Below are positions 9,385-19,049 of a stretch of 64,000 bases of DNA, piece after piece. A model generated the notes under the pieces. It worked only from the letters and a program-made list of their open reading frames with translations. It had not been told where the DNA came from and ran no database searches. The stretch's first letter is position 1. The number at the start of each line of letters is the position of its first letter. The translations under genes were made by a program, and so were the position numbers. Source of the stretch: Rhizobiaceae bacterium (GTDB lineage Bacteria; Pseudomonadota; Alphaproteobacteria; Rhizobiales; Rhizobiaceae); assembly GCA_016742175.1 (NCBI GenBank), contig JACVCH010000003.1, positions 62,001 to 126,000 of the forward strand, in the 5' to 3' direction.

Positions 9385-11139
9385 ATGAACATCTTCGCCG
9401 AATTCAACGCACGCATCGCAAGGATCGTGCAGAGCTTCGACCTGCAGACGGAGACGGGCACAGTCGATCTTTCGCGCGTGACCGTCGAGCCGCCCCGCGA
9501 TCCGAGCCATGGCGATCTCGCGACCAACGCCGCGATGGTGCTGGCCAAGCCCGCGAAGACCAACCCCCGCGCGCTCGCCGAGCGACTTGCCGAGGCGCTG
9601 AAGGCCGAGCCGGACGTCGCCGCCGTCGACGTCGCCGGCCCCGGCTTCGTCAATTTGCGCCTGAACGACGCCTTCTGGCAGGCCCGTCTCGGCGAAATCC
9701 TCGATGCGCGCACCGACTACGGCCGCTCCACCGTCGGTGCCGGGCGCAAGGTCAACGTCGAATACGTCTCGGCCAACCCGACCGGCCCGATGCATGTCGG
9801 CCACTGCCGCGGCGCCGTCGTCGGCGATGCGCTTGCCAATCTGCTCGCCTTCGCCGGGCATGACGTGACGAAGGAATACTACATCAACGACGCCGGCGCG
9901 CAGATCGACGTGCTCGCCCAGTCGGTGATGGTGCGCTACCGCGAGGCGCTCGGCGAACGGATCGGCGAAATCCCCGCCGGCCTCTATCCGGGCGACTATC
10001 TCGTCCCGGTCGGCCAGGCGCTGGCGAAGGAGTTCGGTCACAAGCTTCTCGAAATGCCGTCCGACGAAGCGCTCTCCCTCGTCAAGGACCGCACGATCGA
10101 CGCCATGATGGCGATGATCCGCGAGGATCTCGCCGCGCTCAACGTCCACCACGACGTCTTCTTCTCCGAACGCAGCCTCCATGGCGCGGGCGGCGGCGCG
10201 ATCCTGTCGGCGATCAACGACCTGACGCTGAAGGGCCATGTCTACAAGGGCAAGCTGCCGCCGCCGAAGGGCCAATTGCCGGACGATTGGGAAGACCGCG
10301 AGCAGACGCTCTTCAAGTCGACCGCCGTCGGCGACGACATCGACCGTCCGCTGATGAAGTCGGACGGCCAGTTCACCTATTTCGCCGCCGACGTCGCCTA
10401 CATGAAGGACAAGTACCGGCGCGGCTTCGAGGAGCTCGTCTTCATCCTCGGCGCCGATCATGGCGGCTACGTCAAGCGGCTGGAAGCGCTCGCCAAGGCG
10501 CTCGCCGGCGACAGGCTCGAGGTCACGGTGCTCCTGTGCCAACTCGTCAAGCTCTTCCGCGACGGCGAGCCCGTGCGCATGTCCAAGCGGGCAGGGGAGT
10601 TCGTCACCCTGCGCGACGTGGTCGACGAGGTCGGCCGCGACGCGATCCGCTTCATGATGCTCTACCGCAAGAATTCCGAACCGCTCGATTTCGACTTCGC
10701 CAAGGTCACCGAGCAGTCGAAGGACAATCCGGTCTTCTACGTGCAATACGCCTCGGCGCGCTGCCATTCGGTCTTCCGGCAGGCCAAGGAACAGCTCGGA
10801 ACGGACTGGATCGACGAGGCCGCGATGAAGCAGGCCGCGCATCGCCTGACCGACGAGGGCGAACTGGCCGTCATCCGCAAGCTGGTCGAATATCCCCGGC
10901 TGATCGAGGCCGCCGCCCTTGCCCAGGAGCCGCATCGGCTGGCATTCTATCTCTATGACCTTGCAAGCACCTTCCACGGCCATTGGAACCGCGGGACGGA
11001 CAACAATGACTTACGCTTTATTAAGGTTAACGATCCAGAATTGACGCGTGCCAGGCTCGGAATGGTGCAGGCGGTGTCCAACGTTCTTTCGTCGGGGCTC
11101 GCGCTGGTCGGGGCGGATGCTCCCGCCGAAATGCGCTGA
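9385..11139 (+). CDS. argS: Arginyl-tRNA synthetase
   Basis: 584-residue class I aminoacyl-tRNA synthetase. The N-terminal Add-1 domain covers roughly residues 1-115. The HIGH-type motif appears as HVGH at 137-140 and the KMSKS-type loop as RMSKRAG near 398-404. The C-terminal DALR anticodon-binding domain spans about 465-584 and ends PAEMR, a normal ArgS C-terminus. Between dgt and the SPOR gene, it holds the position seen in rhizobial relatives. Confidence 0.97.
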   Translation: MNIFAEFNARIARIVQSFDLQTETGTVDLSRVTVEPPRDPSHGDLATNAAMVLAKPAKTNPRALAERLAEALKAEPDVAAVDVAGPGFVNLRLNDAFWQARLGEILDARTDYGRSTVGAGRKVNVEYVSANPTGPMHVGHCRGAVVGDALANLLAFAGHDVTKEYYINDAGAQIDVLAQSVMVRYREALGERIGEIPAGLYPGDYLVPVGQALAKEFGHKLLEMPSDEALSLVKDRTIDAMMAMIREDLAALNVHHDVFFSERSLHGAGGGAILSAINDLTLKGHVYKGKLPPPKGQLPDDWEDREQTLFKSTAVGDDIDRPLMKSDGQFTYFAADVAYMKDKYRRGFEELVFILGADHGGYVKRLEALAKALAGDRLEVTVLLCQLVKLFRDGEPVRMSKRAGEFVTLRDVVDEVGRDAIRFMMLYRKNSEPLDFDFAKVTEQSKDNPVFYVQYASARCHSVFRQAKEQLGTDWIDEAAMKQAAHRLTDEGELAVIRKLVEYPRLIEAAALAQEPHRLAFYLYDLASTFHGHWNRGTDNNDLRFIKVNDPELTRARLGMVQAVSNVLSSGLALVGADAPAEMR

Positions 11140-11244
11140 TTGCCTCAAGGGAAAGTGTCACCTTTTGCCCACATTGCCTTGGTAGCGGCCAAGATCCATT
11201 GAGACGTCGCCGGCGTCCGACCGAGTGCGAGTGCGGGAAAAAGC

Positions 11245-14200
11245 ATGGCAGACAATCCTTTCAAGCGCCCCGACGAGTCCGGTTTTCTGGACAACGACCC
11301 CTTTGCCGAGCTGATGCGCATGGCCGAAGCGCCGCGCCCCGCGGCGCAGGAGCCGGCCTTCACGGCAAACGAGAATTTCGACATCGACCTCGAGCGCGAG
11401 TTGCTCGGCGATTTCGACGAGCCCGAGCCGGCGGCCGCCGCGCCCGAACCATCGTACGAAGAGCCGGCCTTTGCCGAGCCCGAGCTTGAAGAGGCCGCCG
11501 ATGAGGCGTCGCTCGACGATCTCGACATGGCGTTCGAACTCGACATGTCGGACGAGGGGCCGCATCTGCCGCTCTCCGCCGCCGACGCGCCGGTGCAAGA
11601 GATCGCCTTCGAAGCAGAAGACGACGTCCCCGAGGATTTCGACGCCCGCTCGCATGCGCTCTTTGCCTCCGTGCCCGAAATCGCCGACGAACCGGAAAGC
11701 GCTGCGGAACAGGTCGTGGCCGATCCGGCGACCGACGATTTCGACCAGGCTTTCGCCGATTTCGACCTCTCCGACGACCTGCAGGCGGAGATCGCCGCCG
11801 AGCCGCAGCTCGTCGCCGATCCGATCTCCTTCGACGAGCTGAGGGACGAGCGCGAGCAGTTTCCCGAGCCGACATCGCACCATTTCGAAGCCGAGGAGCC
11901 GCAGGCCGAAACCTTCTCGGACGACGATCTCGATTTCGCGTTCGATGCCGAGATGGAGATAGCCGACGAGATGGCTGCCGAACCGGTCGCCGTGGCAGGC
12001 GACGAGTGGCGCTCGGATGAGCCGGCCCCTCATGTCGAACATGGCTGGGTGCAGGACAATCGTCCCGTCGAAGACGCCGCGAAAGCCGCGCCGACATTTT
12101 CCCATGACGACGTCCTGCAGGCCGGCCCCGCCGCCGATCATGAATTGCAGTCCGAATACGCGCAGGAACCGGAAGCGGCGCACGATGCCGCACCGAACCT
12201 TGCATGGACGCCGCTCTCACTGCAGCCGGAAGGCCCCGTCGAATCCGTCTCGGCGCATGTCGAACCGCAATTGCGCCGCGAAGTCGCCGATGACGACGAC
12301 GTCCTCAACGACATCGAAAGCTGGCTGAGCGCCGACGCCGAGCCGGAAGCCCCGGCAGCGGCCCCTGCGCCGGTCTTCGCCAGGTCGGTCTTCACGGCCG
12401 CCGAGCCGGCGCCCGTCGCCGTCGCGCCGGCAATTCCGGCGCACCCCGTCGAACCCGCGACGCTCAGCCTGGAAGACGAACTCAGCGCATTGCTGGGCGA
12501 CGATGAAGCTCCGCAGGCACCGATGCGCGAAGAGCCCGCCGATTGGCACCAGCCGTCCCGCTACGAGCCCGAAGCTGCGCAGCCGGTCGTCGCCGACGCG
12601 CCGGCAGCGGAAAGCGACGAGATCGATTTCGCGCTCGATTTCGAGTTCGACGAGCCGGATCTGGAACAGGACTACGCTCCCGAGGCGGCCGCGCCGCAGG
12701 ATGCGGACGACTATGCCTGGGACGATCGCCAGGACCCCGCCGCCTTCCAGGTCGAAGCGACCGATGCGGACGATTTCGACCCGATCATGGCGCATCCGGC
12801 CACCGGCACGCTCGTCGAGGAACCCGTCGCCCCGAAGAAGACCGGTCCGCTGGCGATGCTGGCCGCGCTCGCGCCGGCCGCGATGGCCCGTTTCGGCGGG
12901 GGAGAGCGGTCGAGCGCCGCGCGCCCTGTCGAAGTGGCCCCGCCGGCGACGCCGCTCTTCGGCATGGCCCGCGCCAACCGCCCGGTCGCGCCGGAAATCG
13001 AGACCGTCGATGTCGAGGACCAGCCGGTCGCGCTTGCAGACGACCTCGACATTCCCGAACTGGCCCAGCCGGAGGAAGTCACTCCGCTCTTCTCGCCGGA
13101 CGACCTGGAAGCCGAGCTCGACGTCGCGTTCGGCAGCCTCGCGACGGAGGAAGAGCCGACCGCCCCGCAGCCGCCCGCGACAGCGCCCGCCGATCCGGCA
13201 CAGGCACCGCTACAGGGCTATTTGGTCGATGGTGACTACGCCTATACGCCCGAACAGCCCGCGGCCTCCGGCGCGCGTCCGTTCGGCGACGTCGATTTCG
13301 ACTACGACCCGGATGCCGAAGCCTTCGAGGTCCAGCAGCCCGCGCCCAAGGACGGGATGCGCCGCAAATACTTCATTCTCGGCGGCGTTGCCGCTGTCGC
13401 CATCCTCGGCGGCCTTGGCTATTTCGCCGCCGGCGGACCGATCGGCAGCGGCGCTCCCGCAATCGTCCGGGCCGATCCCGAGCCGGTTCGCGTGCGTCCC
13501 GAAAATCGCGGCGGCGCCACCGTTCCCAACCAGAACAGCCAGGCCTACCGCCGCGCGACTGGCGCGACGGGCGAGCCCGGCGGCGGTCAGGAACAGCTCG
13601 TCACCTCGGCCGAGGAGCCGATGGACGTGCGCGCCGCCGTCACCCCGTCCGAGCCGATGAACGATTTCCCGCTGGTCGGCATGGAAGAGATTCCGATGCT
13701 CGACGAGGCCGAGGCGACCGAAATGCTTGCTTCGGTGAAGAGCGACGAGCGTCTCGGCAGCGTCGAGGACATCATCGAGGAAGACGCGATCGAGATCGCG
13801 CCGCGCCGCGTGCGCACCATGGTCGTCCGGCCGGACGGCACGCTCGTCCCGCGCGACGAGGTTCCCGCCGCCGCGACCCGCGAGGAACTCGAGGCGACGA
13901 CGATCGCGGCCGCCGCCGGGCAGGGCACCGCCGTGCCGCTGGTGCAGGACGCGCAGCCGATCGGCACCATCGTCCCGCAAGGCGAAGTCCAGGGCGGCGA
14001 TCCGGTGATGCCGGACACGGTCGGCGTCGTGCCGTCGCGTCCGCAGGCTTCAGCCCCGCCCGCCGCGCAGCCGGCACCGGTTCAAGTCGCCACCACCGCG
14101 CCCGCATCGCAGGCGCCCGTCGCGCAAAGCGCCTCCGCGGCGCCGGCCGTCGGCGAGTGGTCGATGCAGATCGCCTCGCAGCCGACCGCCGAAGGCGCGC

Positions 14201-14394
14201 AGAGCGCCTATCAGGATCTCGCCCGCCGCTACGGCTCGGTGCTCGAAGGCAAGGGCGTCAACATCGTCCGCGCCGACATCGAGGGCATGGGCACCTTCTA
14301 CCGTGTGCGCATTCCCGCCGCGACGCGCGACGAGGCCATCAACCTTTGCGAAAGCTTCAAGGGCGCCGGCGGCAACTGCTTCGTCTCGCGGTAG
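11245..14394 (+). CDS. Giant acidic SPOR-domain protein (RgsS/FtsN-like)
   Basis: 1049-residue bitopic inner-membrane protein. Residues 1-710 form a very acidic, proline- and alanine-rich cytoplasmic region with recurrent DFD/DLD-type clusters and a LEDELSALLGD segment. One transmembrane helix follows at about 711-733, then a disordered periplasmic linker, then a C-terminal SPOR domain (about 970-1049) that would bind denuded septal or polar peptidoglycan. Position between argS and nagZ and this architecture match the FtsN-like RgsS of Sinorhizobium meliloti, a polar-growth and division protein; identity is inferred, not proven. A small ribosome binding site (GGGAAAAAG) precedes the ATG. Confidence 0.85.
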   Translation: MADNPFKRPDESGFLDNDPFAELMRMAEAPRPAAQEPAFTANENFDIDLERELLGDFDEPEPAAAAPEPSYEEPAFAEPELEEAADEASLDDLDMAFELDMSDEGPHLPLSAADAPVQEIAFEAEDDVPEDFDARSHALFASVPEIADEPESAAEQVVADPATDDFDQAFADFDLSDDLQAEIAAEPQLVADPISFDELRDEREQFPEPTSHHFEAEEPQAETFSDDDLDFAFDAEMEIADEMAAEPVAVAGDEWRSDEPAPHVEHGWVQDNRPVEDAAKAAPTFSHDDVLQAGPAADHELQSEYAQEPEAAHDAAPNLAWTPLSLQPEGPVESVSAHVEPQLRREVADDDDVLNDIESWLSADAEPEAPAAAPAPVFARSVFTAAEPAPVAVAPAIPAHPVEPATLSLEDELSALLGDDEAPQAPMREEPADWHQPSRYEPEAAQPVVADAPAAESDEIDFALDFEFDEPDLEQDYAPEAAAPQDADDYAWDDRQDPAAFQVEATDADDFDPIMAHPATGTLVEEPVAPKKTGPLAMLAALAPAAMARFGGGERSSAARPVEVAPPATPLFGMARANRPVAPEIETVDVEDQPVALADDLDIPELAQPEEVTPLFSPDDLEAELDVAFGSLATEEEPTAPQPPATAPADPAQAPLQGYLVDGDYAYTPEQPAASGARPFGDVDFDYDPDAEAFEVQQPAPKDGMRRKYFILGGVAAVAILGGLGYFAAGGPIGSGAPAIVRADPEPVRVRPENRGGATVPNQNSQAYRRATGATGEPGGGQEQLVTSAEEPMDVRAAVTPSEPMNDFPLVGMEEIPMLDEAEATEMLASVKSDERLGSVEDIIEEDAIEIAPRRVRTMVVRPDGTLVPRDEVPAAATREELEATTIAAAAGQGTAVPLVQDAQPIGTIVPQGEVQGGDPVMPDTVGVVPSRPQASAPPAAQPAPVQVATTAPASQAPVAQSASAAPAVGEWSMQIASQPTAEGAQSAYQDLARRYGSVLEGKGVNIVRADIEGMGTFYRVRIPAATRDEAINLCESFKGAGGNCFVSR

Positions 14395-14400
14395 ATTTCC

Positions 14401-14425
14401 AAGGCCGGGCCCATCGCCCGGCCTT
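14401..14425 (+). terminator. GC-rich hairpin after the SPOR gene
   Basis: A perfect 10-bp stem (AAGGCCGGGC at 14401-14410 with its complement at 14416-14425) encloses a 5-nt loop, 7 bp after the stop. No T-run follows, so it may be a weak terminator or an mRNA-stabilising hairpin. Confidence 0.45.
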
Positions 14426-14474
14426 CTGCATCAGGGCCGATTGACGGCCGCAAACTCCATGCCATGGTTGAAAC

Positions 14475-15488
14475 ATGACCGATTCGAAAGCCCTCATCCT
14501 GGGTGCCTCGGGCACCGCTCTGACGCCGCAGGAACGCGCCTTCTTCAAGGGTGAAGCGCCATGGGCGTTCATCCTGTTCGCGCGCAACCTGTCCGAGCCG
14601 GAGCAGATTCGCGACCTCGTCGCCGAACTGCGCGATTGCGTCGGCCGTCCCGATGCCGCGGTCTTCATCGACCAGGAAGGCGGGCGCGTCCAGCGCCTGC
14701 GCCCGCCGCTCGCCGGCCACTATCCGCCGGCGAACATTCTGGGCCGCATTTATGCCTCCGACCCGCAGGCCGGCATCCGCGCCTCCTGGCTGATGTCGCG
14801 GCTCCACGCGCTCGACCTGATGCAGTACGGCATCAACGCCGATTGCCTGCCGGTCCTCGACGTTCCGATCGAAGGCGCGCACGACGTCATCGGCGACCGC
14901 GCCTATGCGCGCGATCCGCAGGCCGTCGCGGTCCTCGGCAAGGCGGCGGCGGACGGGCTTCTGGCCGGCGGCGTCATGCCGGTCATCAAGCACATCCCCG
15001 GCCACGGCCGCGCCTTCTCCGACAGCCACCATGCGCTCCCCGTCGTGGATGCATCGCTGCAAGAGCTGCGCAATCATGACTTCCTGCCCTTCAAGGCGCT
15101 GAAGGACGCACCGGCCGCGATGACGGCGCACGTGGTCTACACAGCCATCGACGCCGAGAACCCGGCGACGACGTCGCCCCGCGCGATCGGCGAGTTCATC
15201 CGCGGCGAGATCGGCTTCGACGGCCTCCTGATGAGCGACGACCTCTCCATGAAGGCGCTTTCTGGGGATTTCGCCACCCGCACGCGCTCTTCGCTTGCCG
15301 CCGGCTGCGACGTCGTTCTTCACTGCAATGGCGTGATGGACGAAATGGCGCCGGTCGCCGCCGCTGCGCCCGTTCTTTCGGGAGAGGCGAAGAAGCGCGC
15401 GGAACGCGCCATGGCGGCCATCGCCAATGGCCGCGTCGACGACAGGATTGCACTGCGCCGCGAGTTCGAGGATTTGATCGCGGCCTAG
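14475..15488 (+). CDS. nagZ: Beta-N-acetylhexosaminidase
   Basis: 337-residue cytoplasmic glycoside hydrolase of family 3 that removes N-acetylglucosamine from recycled anhydro-muropeptides. Diagnostic segments are DQEGGRVQRL near residue 65, KHIPGHGRA near 172 with the catalytic DSHH (Asp-His dyad) just after, and MSDDLSMKAL near 252-261 with the nucleophile Asp. Length fits the single-domain bacterial NagZ. It sits between the SPOR-domain protein and scpA, linking peptidoglycan recycling with the division/segregation genes. Confidence 0.95.
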   Translation: MTDSKALILGASGTALTPQERAFFKGEAPWAFILFARNLSEPEQIRDLVAELRDCVGRPDAAVFIDQEGGRVQRLRPPLAGHYPPANILGRIYASDPQAGIRASWLMSRLHALDLMQYGINADCLPVLDVPIEGAHDVIGDRAYARDPQAVAVLGKAAADGLLAGGVMPVIKHIPGHGRAFSDSHHALPVVDASLQELRNHDFLPFKALKDAPAAMTAHVVYTAIDAENPATTSPRAIGEFIRGEIGFDGLLMSDDLSMKALSGDFATRTRSSLAAGCDVVLHCNGVMDEMAPVAAAAPVLSGEAKKRAERAMAAIANGRVDDRIALRREFEDLIAA

Positions 15489-15493
15489 AAGGA

Positions 15494-16306
15494 TTGGGAT
15501 TGGCCAAGGATACGCCCGCCGTCGCCTCGACGCTCCCCCTGGAGGAATTCTGGGACGAGAACGGTCGCGCCGCGTCGGACCCGGCGCTCGTCGTCGATGT
15601 CGACGGTTTTGAAGGCCCGCTCGATCTCCTGCTCCACCTTGCGCGCAGCCAGAAGGTCGATCTCACCCGCATTTCGGTGCTCGCCCTTGCCGAGCAGTAC
15701 CTGACCTTCATCGAGCGCGCGCGCCATCTGCGCATCGAGCTTGCGGCCGACTATCTCGTCATGGCCGCCTGGCTCGCCTTCCTGAAGTCCAAGCTCCTGA
15801 TTCCACATAAGAAATCCGACGAAGGCCAAAGCGGCGACGAACTCGCCGCCGTCCTGCAATTTCGCCTGCGCCGGCTCGAAGCCATGCGCGACGCCGGCAA
15901 TCGCTTGATGAACCGCGACCATCTTGGCCGCGAAATCTTCGCCCGCGGCATGCCCGAACCGATCGCGATTCGCCGCGAAAACACCTACACCGCCTCGCTC
16001 TACGACCTCCTCACCGCCTACGCCTCCCAGCGCCAGCGCGCTGCGGTGACCAATGTGCGAATCGCCAAGCGCGGCGTCTGGTCGCTGAAGGACGCGCGCG
16101 AACTCCTGACGCGGCTGATGGGAAGCTTCACCGAGTGGACCGCCCTCGACCGCTTCCTGATCGACTACGTCGTCTCGCCGGAGGAGCGGGCGAGCGCGAT
16201 CGCGAGCTCGTTTGCCGCGACGCTCGAACTCGTCCGCGAGGGGCAGTTCCAGGTTCGTCAGGACGGCGCCTTCGCGCCCCTTTATCTGAAGTCGAGAAGC
16301 GCCTGA
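15494..16306 (+). CDS. scpA: Segregation and condensation protein A
   Basis: 270-residue kleisin subunit of the SMC-ScpAB condensin, needed for chromosome organisation. The N-terminal VDGFEGPLDLLLHL and DLTRISVLALAEQYL segments are the classic ScpA N-terminal domain that contacts the SMC neck; the C-terminal winged helix is at about 195-265. The start is TTG at 15494, with a second in-frame TTG at 15500 also possible; AGAAGGA just upstream serves either. It is 5 bp from nagZ and separated from scpB by a single base, so all three are likely translated from one mRNA. Confidence 0.93.
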   Translation: MGLAKDTPAVASTLPLEEFWDENGRAASDPALVVDVDGFEGPLDLLLHLARSQKVDLTRISVLALAEQYLTFIERARHLRIELAADYLVMAAWLAFLKSKLLIPHKKSDEGQSGDELAAVLQFRLRRLEAMRDAGNRLMNRDHLGREIFARGMPEPIAIRRENTYTASLYDLLTAYASQRQRAAVTNVRIAKRGVWSLKDARELLTRLMGSFTEWTALDRFLIDYVVSPEERASAIASSFAATLELVREGQFQVRQDGAFAPLYLKSRSA

Positions 16307-16307
16307 G

Positions 16308-17024
16308 ATGGACCAGAACACCGGAAAAATCATCGCATTCTCGGGACAAACGAGCTCGAAATCGCCCGATTCGGAGCTTTTTGAAGCCATTCGGATGGCC
16401 GAAGCGCTCATTTTCGCCTCGTCCGAGCCGGTTTCAGCCCGTCATTTGAAGGATAAACTCCCAAATGACGTCGATGTCGCAACCGTCCTGACCGAACTCC
16501 AGAAGCTCTATTCGTCGCGCGGCGTGAACCTGATCCGGGTCGGCGAGGGGTGGGCGTTCCGCACCGCGTCGGACCTTTCCTTCCTCCTCGCCCGCGACCA
16601 GGTCCAGCAGAAGAAACTCTCCCGCGCCGCCCTCGAAGTCCTTGCCATCATCGCCTATCACCAGCCGGTCACCCGCGCCGAAATGGAGGATATCCGCGGC
16701 GTCGAGACCGCCAAGGGAACGCTCGACACGCTCTTGGAAACCGGCTGGGTGCGCATGCGCGGCCGCCGCAAGACGCCGGGCCGGCCGGTCACCTACGGCA
16801 CCAGCGAAGCCTTCCTCGACCATTTCGGCTTGAGCGAAATCCGCGATCTCCCGGGCATGGACGAGTTGCGCGGAGCAGGGCTCCTGTCGGCGCGGCTGCC
16901 GGCCAATCTCCACATTCCGCAACCGCCCGCCGACCCCGGTCTTTACGGCGAGGACGAGGAGCCGCTGACCGACATCGATCTGGAAGAACTCGGCCTGTTG
17001 ACACCCAGGGTCGAGGATGATTGA
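16308..17024 (+). CDS. scpB: Segregation and condensation protein B
   Basis: 238-residue winged-helix protein that dimerises and binds the ScpA kleisin in SMC-ScpAB. The tandem winged helices occupy about residues 25-190, including EALIFASSEPV, AALEVLAIIAYHQPVTRAE and the RGRRKTPGRPVTYGT turn. An acidic, proline-containing tail follows. One base separates its ATG from the scpA stop. The next gene, an ABC ATPase, starts about 35 bp downstream. Confidence 0.95.
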   Translation: MDQNTGKIIAFSGQTSSKSPDSELFEAIRMAEALIFASSEPVSARHLKDKLPNDVDVATVLTELQKLYSSRGVNLIRVGEGWAFRTASDLSFLLARDQVQQKKLSRAALEVLAIIAYHQPVTRAEMEDIRGVETAKGTLDTLLETGWVRMRGRRKTPGRPVTYGTSEAFLDHFGLSEIRDLPGMDELRGAGLLSARLPANLHIPQPPADPGLYGEDEEPLTDIDLEELGLLTPRVEDD

Positions 17025-17059
17025 CCCGGAGCGCCGCGGGTCGCGGCGTCGGAGGTCGC

Positions 17060-18172
17060 GTGGCTGAAACGATCGAACGCAGGCAGGACGGACGCGTCAC
17101 GACCGCGGGCGTGGCGTTTGCGTCCCGGCTCGCCTTCGAGAACATTTCCCATTCCTTCAATTCGCACGCCGAGACCCTGCGCAACGTCTCGCTTTCGGCC
17201 GAACCGGGCGAGGTGCTTTGCCTGCTCGGCCCGTCCGGCTCGGGCAAGACGACGCTGCTGCGCATAGCGGCCGGCATCGAGACGCAGAAGAGCGGCCGCG
17301 TTCTCCTGAACGACCGCGAGATTTCCGGCCCGAACGTCTTCGTTCCGCCCGAAAACCGCTCGATCGGCCTCGTTTTCCAGGATTTCGCACTGTTTCCGCA
17401 TCTGACCATCCTCGAAAACGTCAGGTTCGGGCTGACCGCCCTGTCGCGCGACGAGGCGAGGCGCGAGGCGCTGATCTCGCTCGAACGCGTCGGCCTCGAA
17501 ACATATGCCGATGCCTATCCGCATGTGCTCTCGGGCGGCGAGCAGCAGCGCGTCGCGCTCGCCCGCGCCATCGCGCCGCGGCCGGGCGTCCTGTTGATGG
17601 ACGAGCCGTTCTCCGGCCTCGATTCGCGGCTGAAGGACCAGGTGCGCGCCGAGACGCTCGGCATCCTGCGCCAGAGCCGATCCACCGCCGTCGTCGTCAC
17701 GCATGATGCCGAGGAGGCGATGCGGATGGGTGACCGGATCGCGCTTTTGAAGGACGGCGAACTCGTCCAGACCGGCACGGCGGAAGAGCTCTTCAACGCG
17801 CCCGTCAGCCTTTTCGCGGCCGGGTTTTTCTCCGAACTGAATATTTTCGAAGGCCGCGCGTTATCGGGCCGGGTGGAAACACCCATCGGCATTTTTGACG
17901 CAAACGGCGTGCAGGATGGCCAGGCCGTCTCGGTTGCGACGCGGCTTTCCGCATTCGATGTGTCGGAAAGCGTTGGCGAAATCCCGGCGCGGGTGATATC
18001 ACGCCGTTTCCTTGGGGTGGTGGAACTGTTGGAACTCGCGGTTCAGGGGGCAGAGCGACACGTACGGGCACGCATCCGCTGCGGCGCGTTGGCCCGGTCG
18101 AGCCGGGACGTCTGGCTAAACGTCAGAAAGTCTGATGTTCTCGTGTTTGAAAGCCGTTCCGAAAACGCATAA
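17060..18172 (+). CDS. Orphan ABC transporter ATP-binding protein (FbpC/CysA-like)
   Basis: 370-residue ATPase. Walker [11 protein letters not shown]-loop in [14 protein letters not shown], signature LSGGEQQR, Walker B VLLMDEP and H-loop VVTHD are all intact. A C-terminal regulatory region of about 110 residues resembles a TOBE domain. The [13 protein letters not shown] stretch is typical of ferric-iron/polyamine-type importers (FbpC, PotA). The start chosen is GTG at 17060, five bases after GGAGG; an earlier TTG would overlap scpB. No permease or binding-protein gene is adjacent, so the substrate is unknown. It interrupts the usual scpB-tatA adjacency. Confidence 0.85.
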   Translation: MAETIERRQDGRVTTAGVAFASRLAFENISHSFNSHAETLRNVSLSAEPGEVLCLLGPSGSGKTTLLRIAAGIETQKSGRVLLNDREISGPNVFVPPENRSIGLVFQDFALFPHLTILENVRFGLTALSRDEARREALISLERVGLETYADAYPHVLSGGEQQRVALARAIAPRPGVLLMDEPFSGLDSRLKDQVRAETLGILRQSRSTAVVVTHDAEEAMRMGDRIALLKDGELVQTGTAEELFNAPVSLFAAGFFSELNIFEGRALSGRVETPIGIFDANGVQDGQAVSVATRLSAFDVSESVGEIPARVISRRFLGVVELLELAVQGAERHVRARIRCGALARSSRDVWLNVRKSDVLVFESRSENA

Positions 18173-18207
18173 GTCAAGAACGAACGAATGTTCGAAAGAG
18201 AGTGATC

Positions 18208-18435
18208 ATGGGTAGCTTCTCGATTTGGCACTGGCTCATCGTGCTCGTCGTCGTCCTCCTCCTGTTCGGCCGGGGCAAGATTCCCGAGCTGATGGGCGAC
18301 ATGGCGAAGGGCATCAAGAGCTTCAAGAAGGGCATGGCCGACGACGAAGACGTCGGGACCAAGACGCTCGATCACCGTGCCGACGAGCCGATGGCCCCCA
18401 CCGGCAAGGACAAGGTCGGAAAGACGTCGTCCTGA
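18208..18435 (+). CDS. tatA: Twin-arginine translocase subunit TatA
   Basis: 75-residue pore-forming Tat subunit. One N-terminal transmembrane helix (about 6-22) is followed by the [23 protein letters not shown] amphipathic helix, here described by its FGRGKIPEL start, and then a polar tail. The ATG at 18208 fits homologue length better than a GTG two codons upstream. It is the first gene of tatABC, which exports folded, often cofactor-containing proteins. A 5-bp inverted repeat (18181-18194) precedes it but has no clear meaning. Confidence 0.95.
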   Translation: MGSFSIWHWLIVLVVVLLLFGRGKIPELMGDMAKGIKSFKKGMADDEDVGTKTLDHRADEPMAPTGKDKVGKTSS

Positions 18436-18473
18436 TCGCGAGAAGGCCGCAACGCCTGACGCGGACATGAATG

Positions 18474-19049
18474 ATGATCGATCTTAGCTGGTCCGAAATC
18501 CTCGTCATCGCGATCGTCCTGATCGTGGTCGTGGGTCCAAAGGATTTGCCCCGCCTTCTGCGCTCCTTCGGCAAGACCATGTCGACGGTGCGCACCATGG
18601 CGGGCGACTTCCGCAAGCAGTTCGACGAGGCGATCAAGGAAGCCGAACTCGAGGATCTGAAGTCGCTCGCCGATGACGCGCGCAAGCTCAATCCGGCCTC
18701 CGAGATCAAGAAGGCGCTGAACCCGATGGAGCAGGCGGCCAAGGACGTTCGCGCCGGGCTCGACAAGGCGATGAAGCCGGCAACGCCCATCTCCGCCGAG
18801 AAACCCGCCTCGACGCCGCAGCCGGCGGAGCCGAAAAAGACGGGCGCGACCGCCTTGCCCGAGGCGATGACGAAAGCGCCGGTGAAGGCCGCACGGCCGG
18901 CAAAGGCTCCGGCCGCCAAGACCGCTGCCAAGGGCAATGGCGCAGCCGCGCCTGTGAAGGCTGCAGCGGCAAAGCCCGCCGCCGCAAAGGCGAAGCCGGC
19001 GGCGAAAGCAGCCAAGACGAGCACGGCCAAGGCGAAGGCAGACAAGTGA
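18474..19049 (+). CDS. tatB: Sec-independent translocase subunit TatB
   Basis: 191-residue Tat receptor subunit. The N-terminal membrane helix IDLSWSEILVIAIVLIVV-type segment (residues 2-20) is followed by the GPKDLPRLLRSFGKT hinge and an amphipathic helix. The C-terminal 90 residues are an alanine/lysine/proline-rich, low-complexity tail ending KAKADK. Two adjacent ATG codons (18471, 18474) could start it. Its stop overlaps the GTG start of tatC by four bases (GTGA), so the two are translationally coupled. TatB with TatC binds twin-arginine signal peptides. Confidence 0.93.
   Translation: MIDLSWSEILVIAIVLIVVVGPKDLPRLLRSFGKTMSTVRTMAGDFRKQFDEAIKEAELEDLKSLADDARKLNPASEIKKALNPMEQAAKDVRAGLDKAMKPATPISAEKPASTPQPAEPKKTGATALPEAMTKAPVKAARPAKAPAAKTAAKGNGAAAPVKAAAAKPAAAKAKPAAKAAKTSTAKAKADK

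Noticed and set aside
8059-10983. A 974-codon minus-strand open frame opposite dgt and argS
   Set aside because: Antisense shadow of two certain genes; no recognisable domain.
18181-18194. Palindrome CGAAC-GAAT-GTTCG upstream of tatA
   Set aside because: Only 5 bp per arm, not followed by T-run, and no known operator matches.
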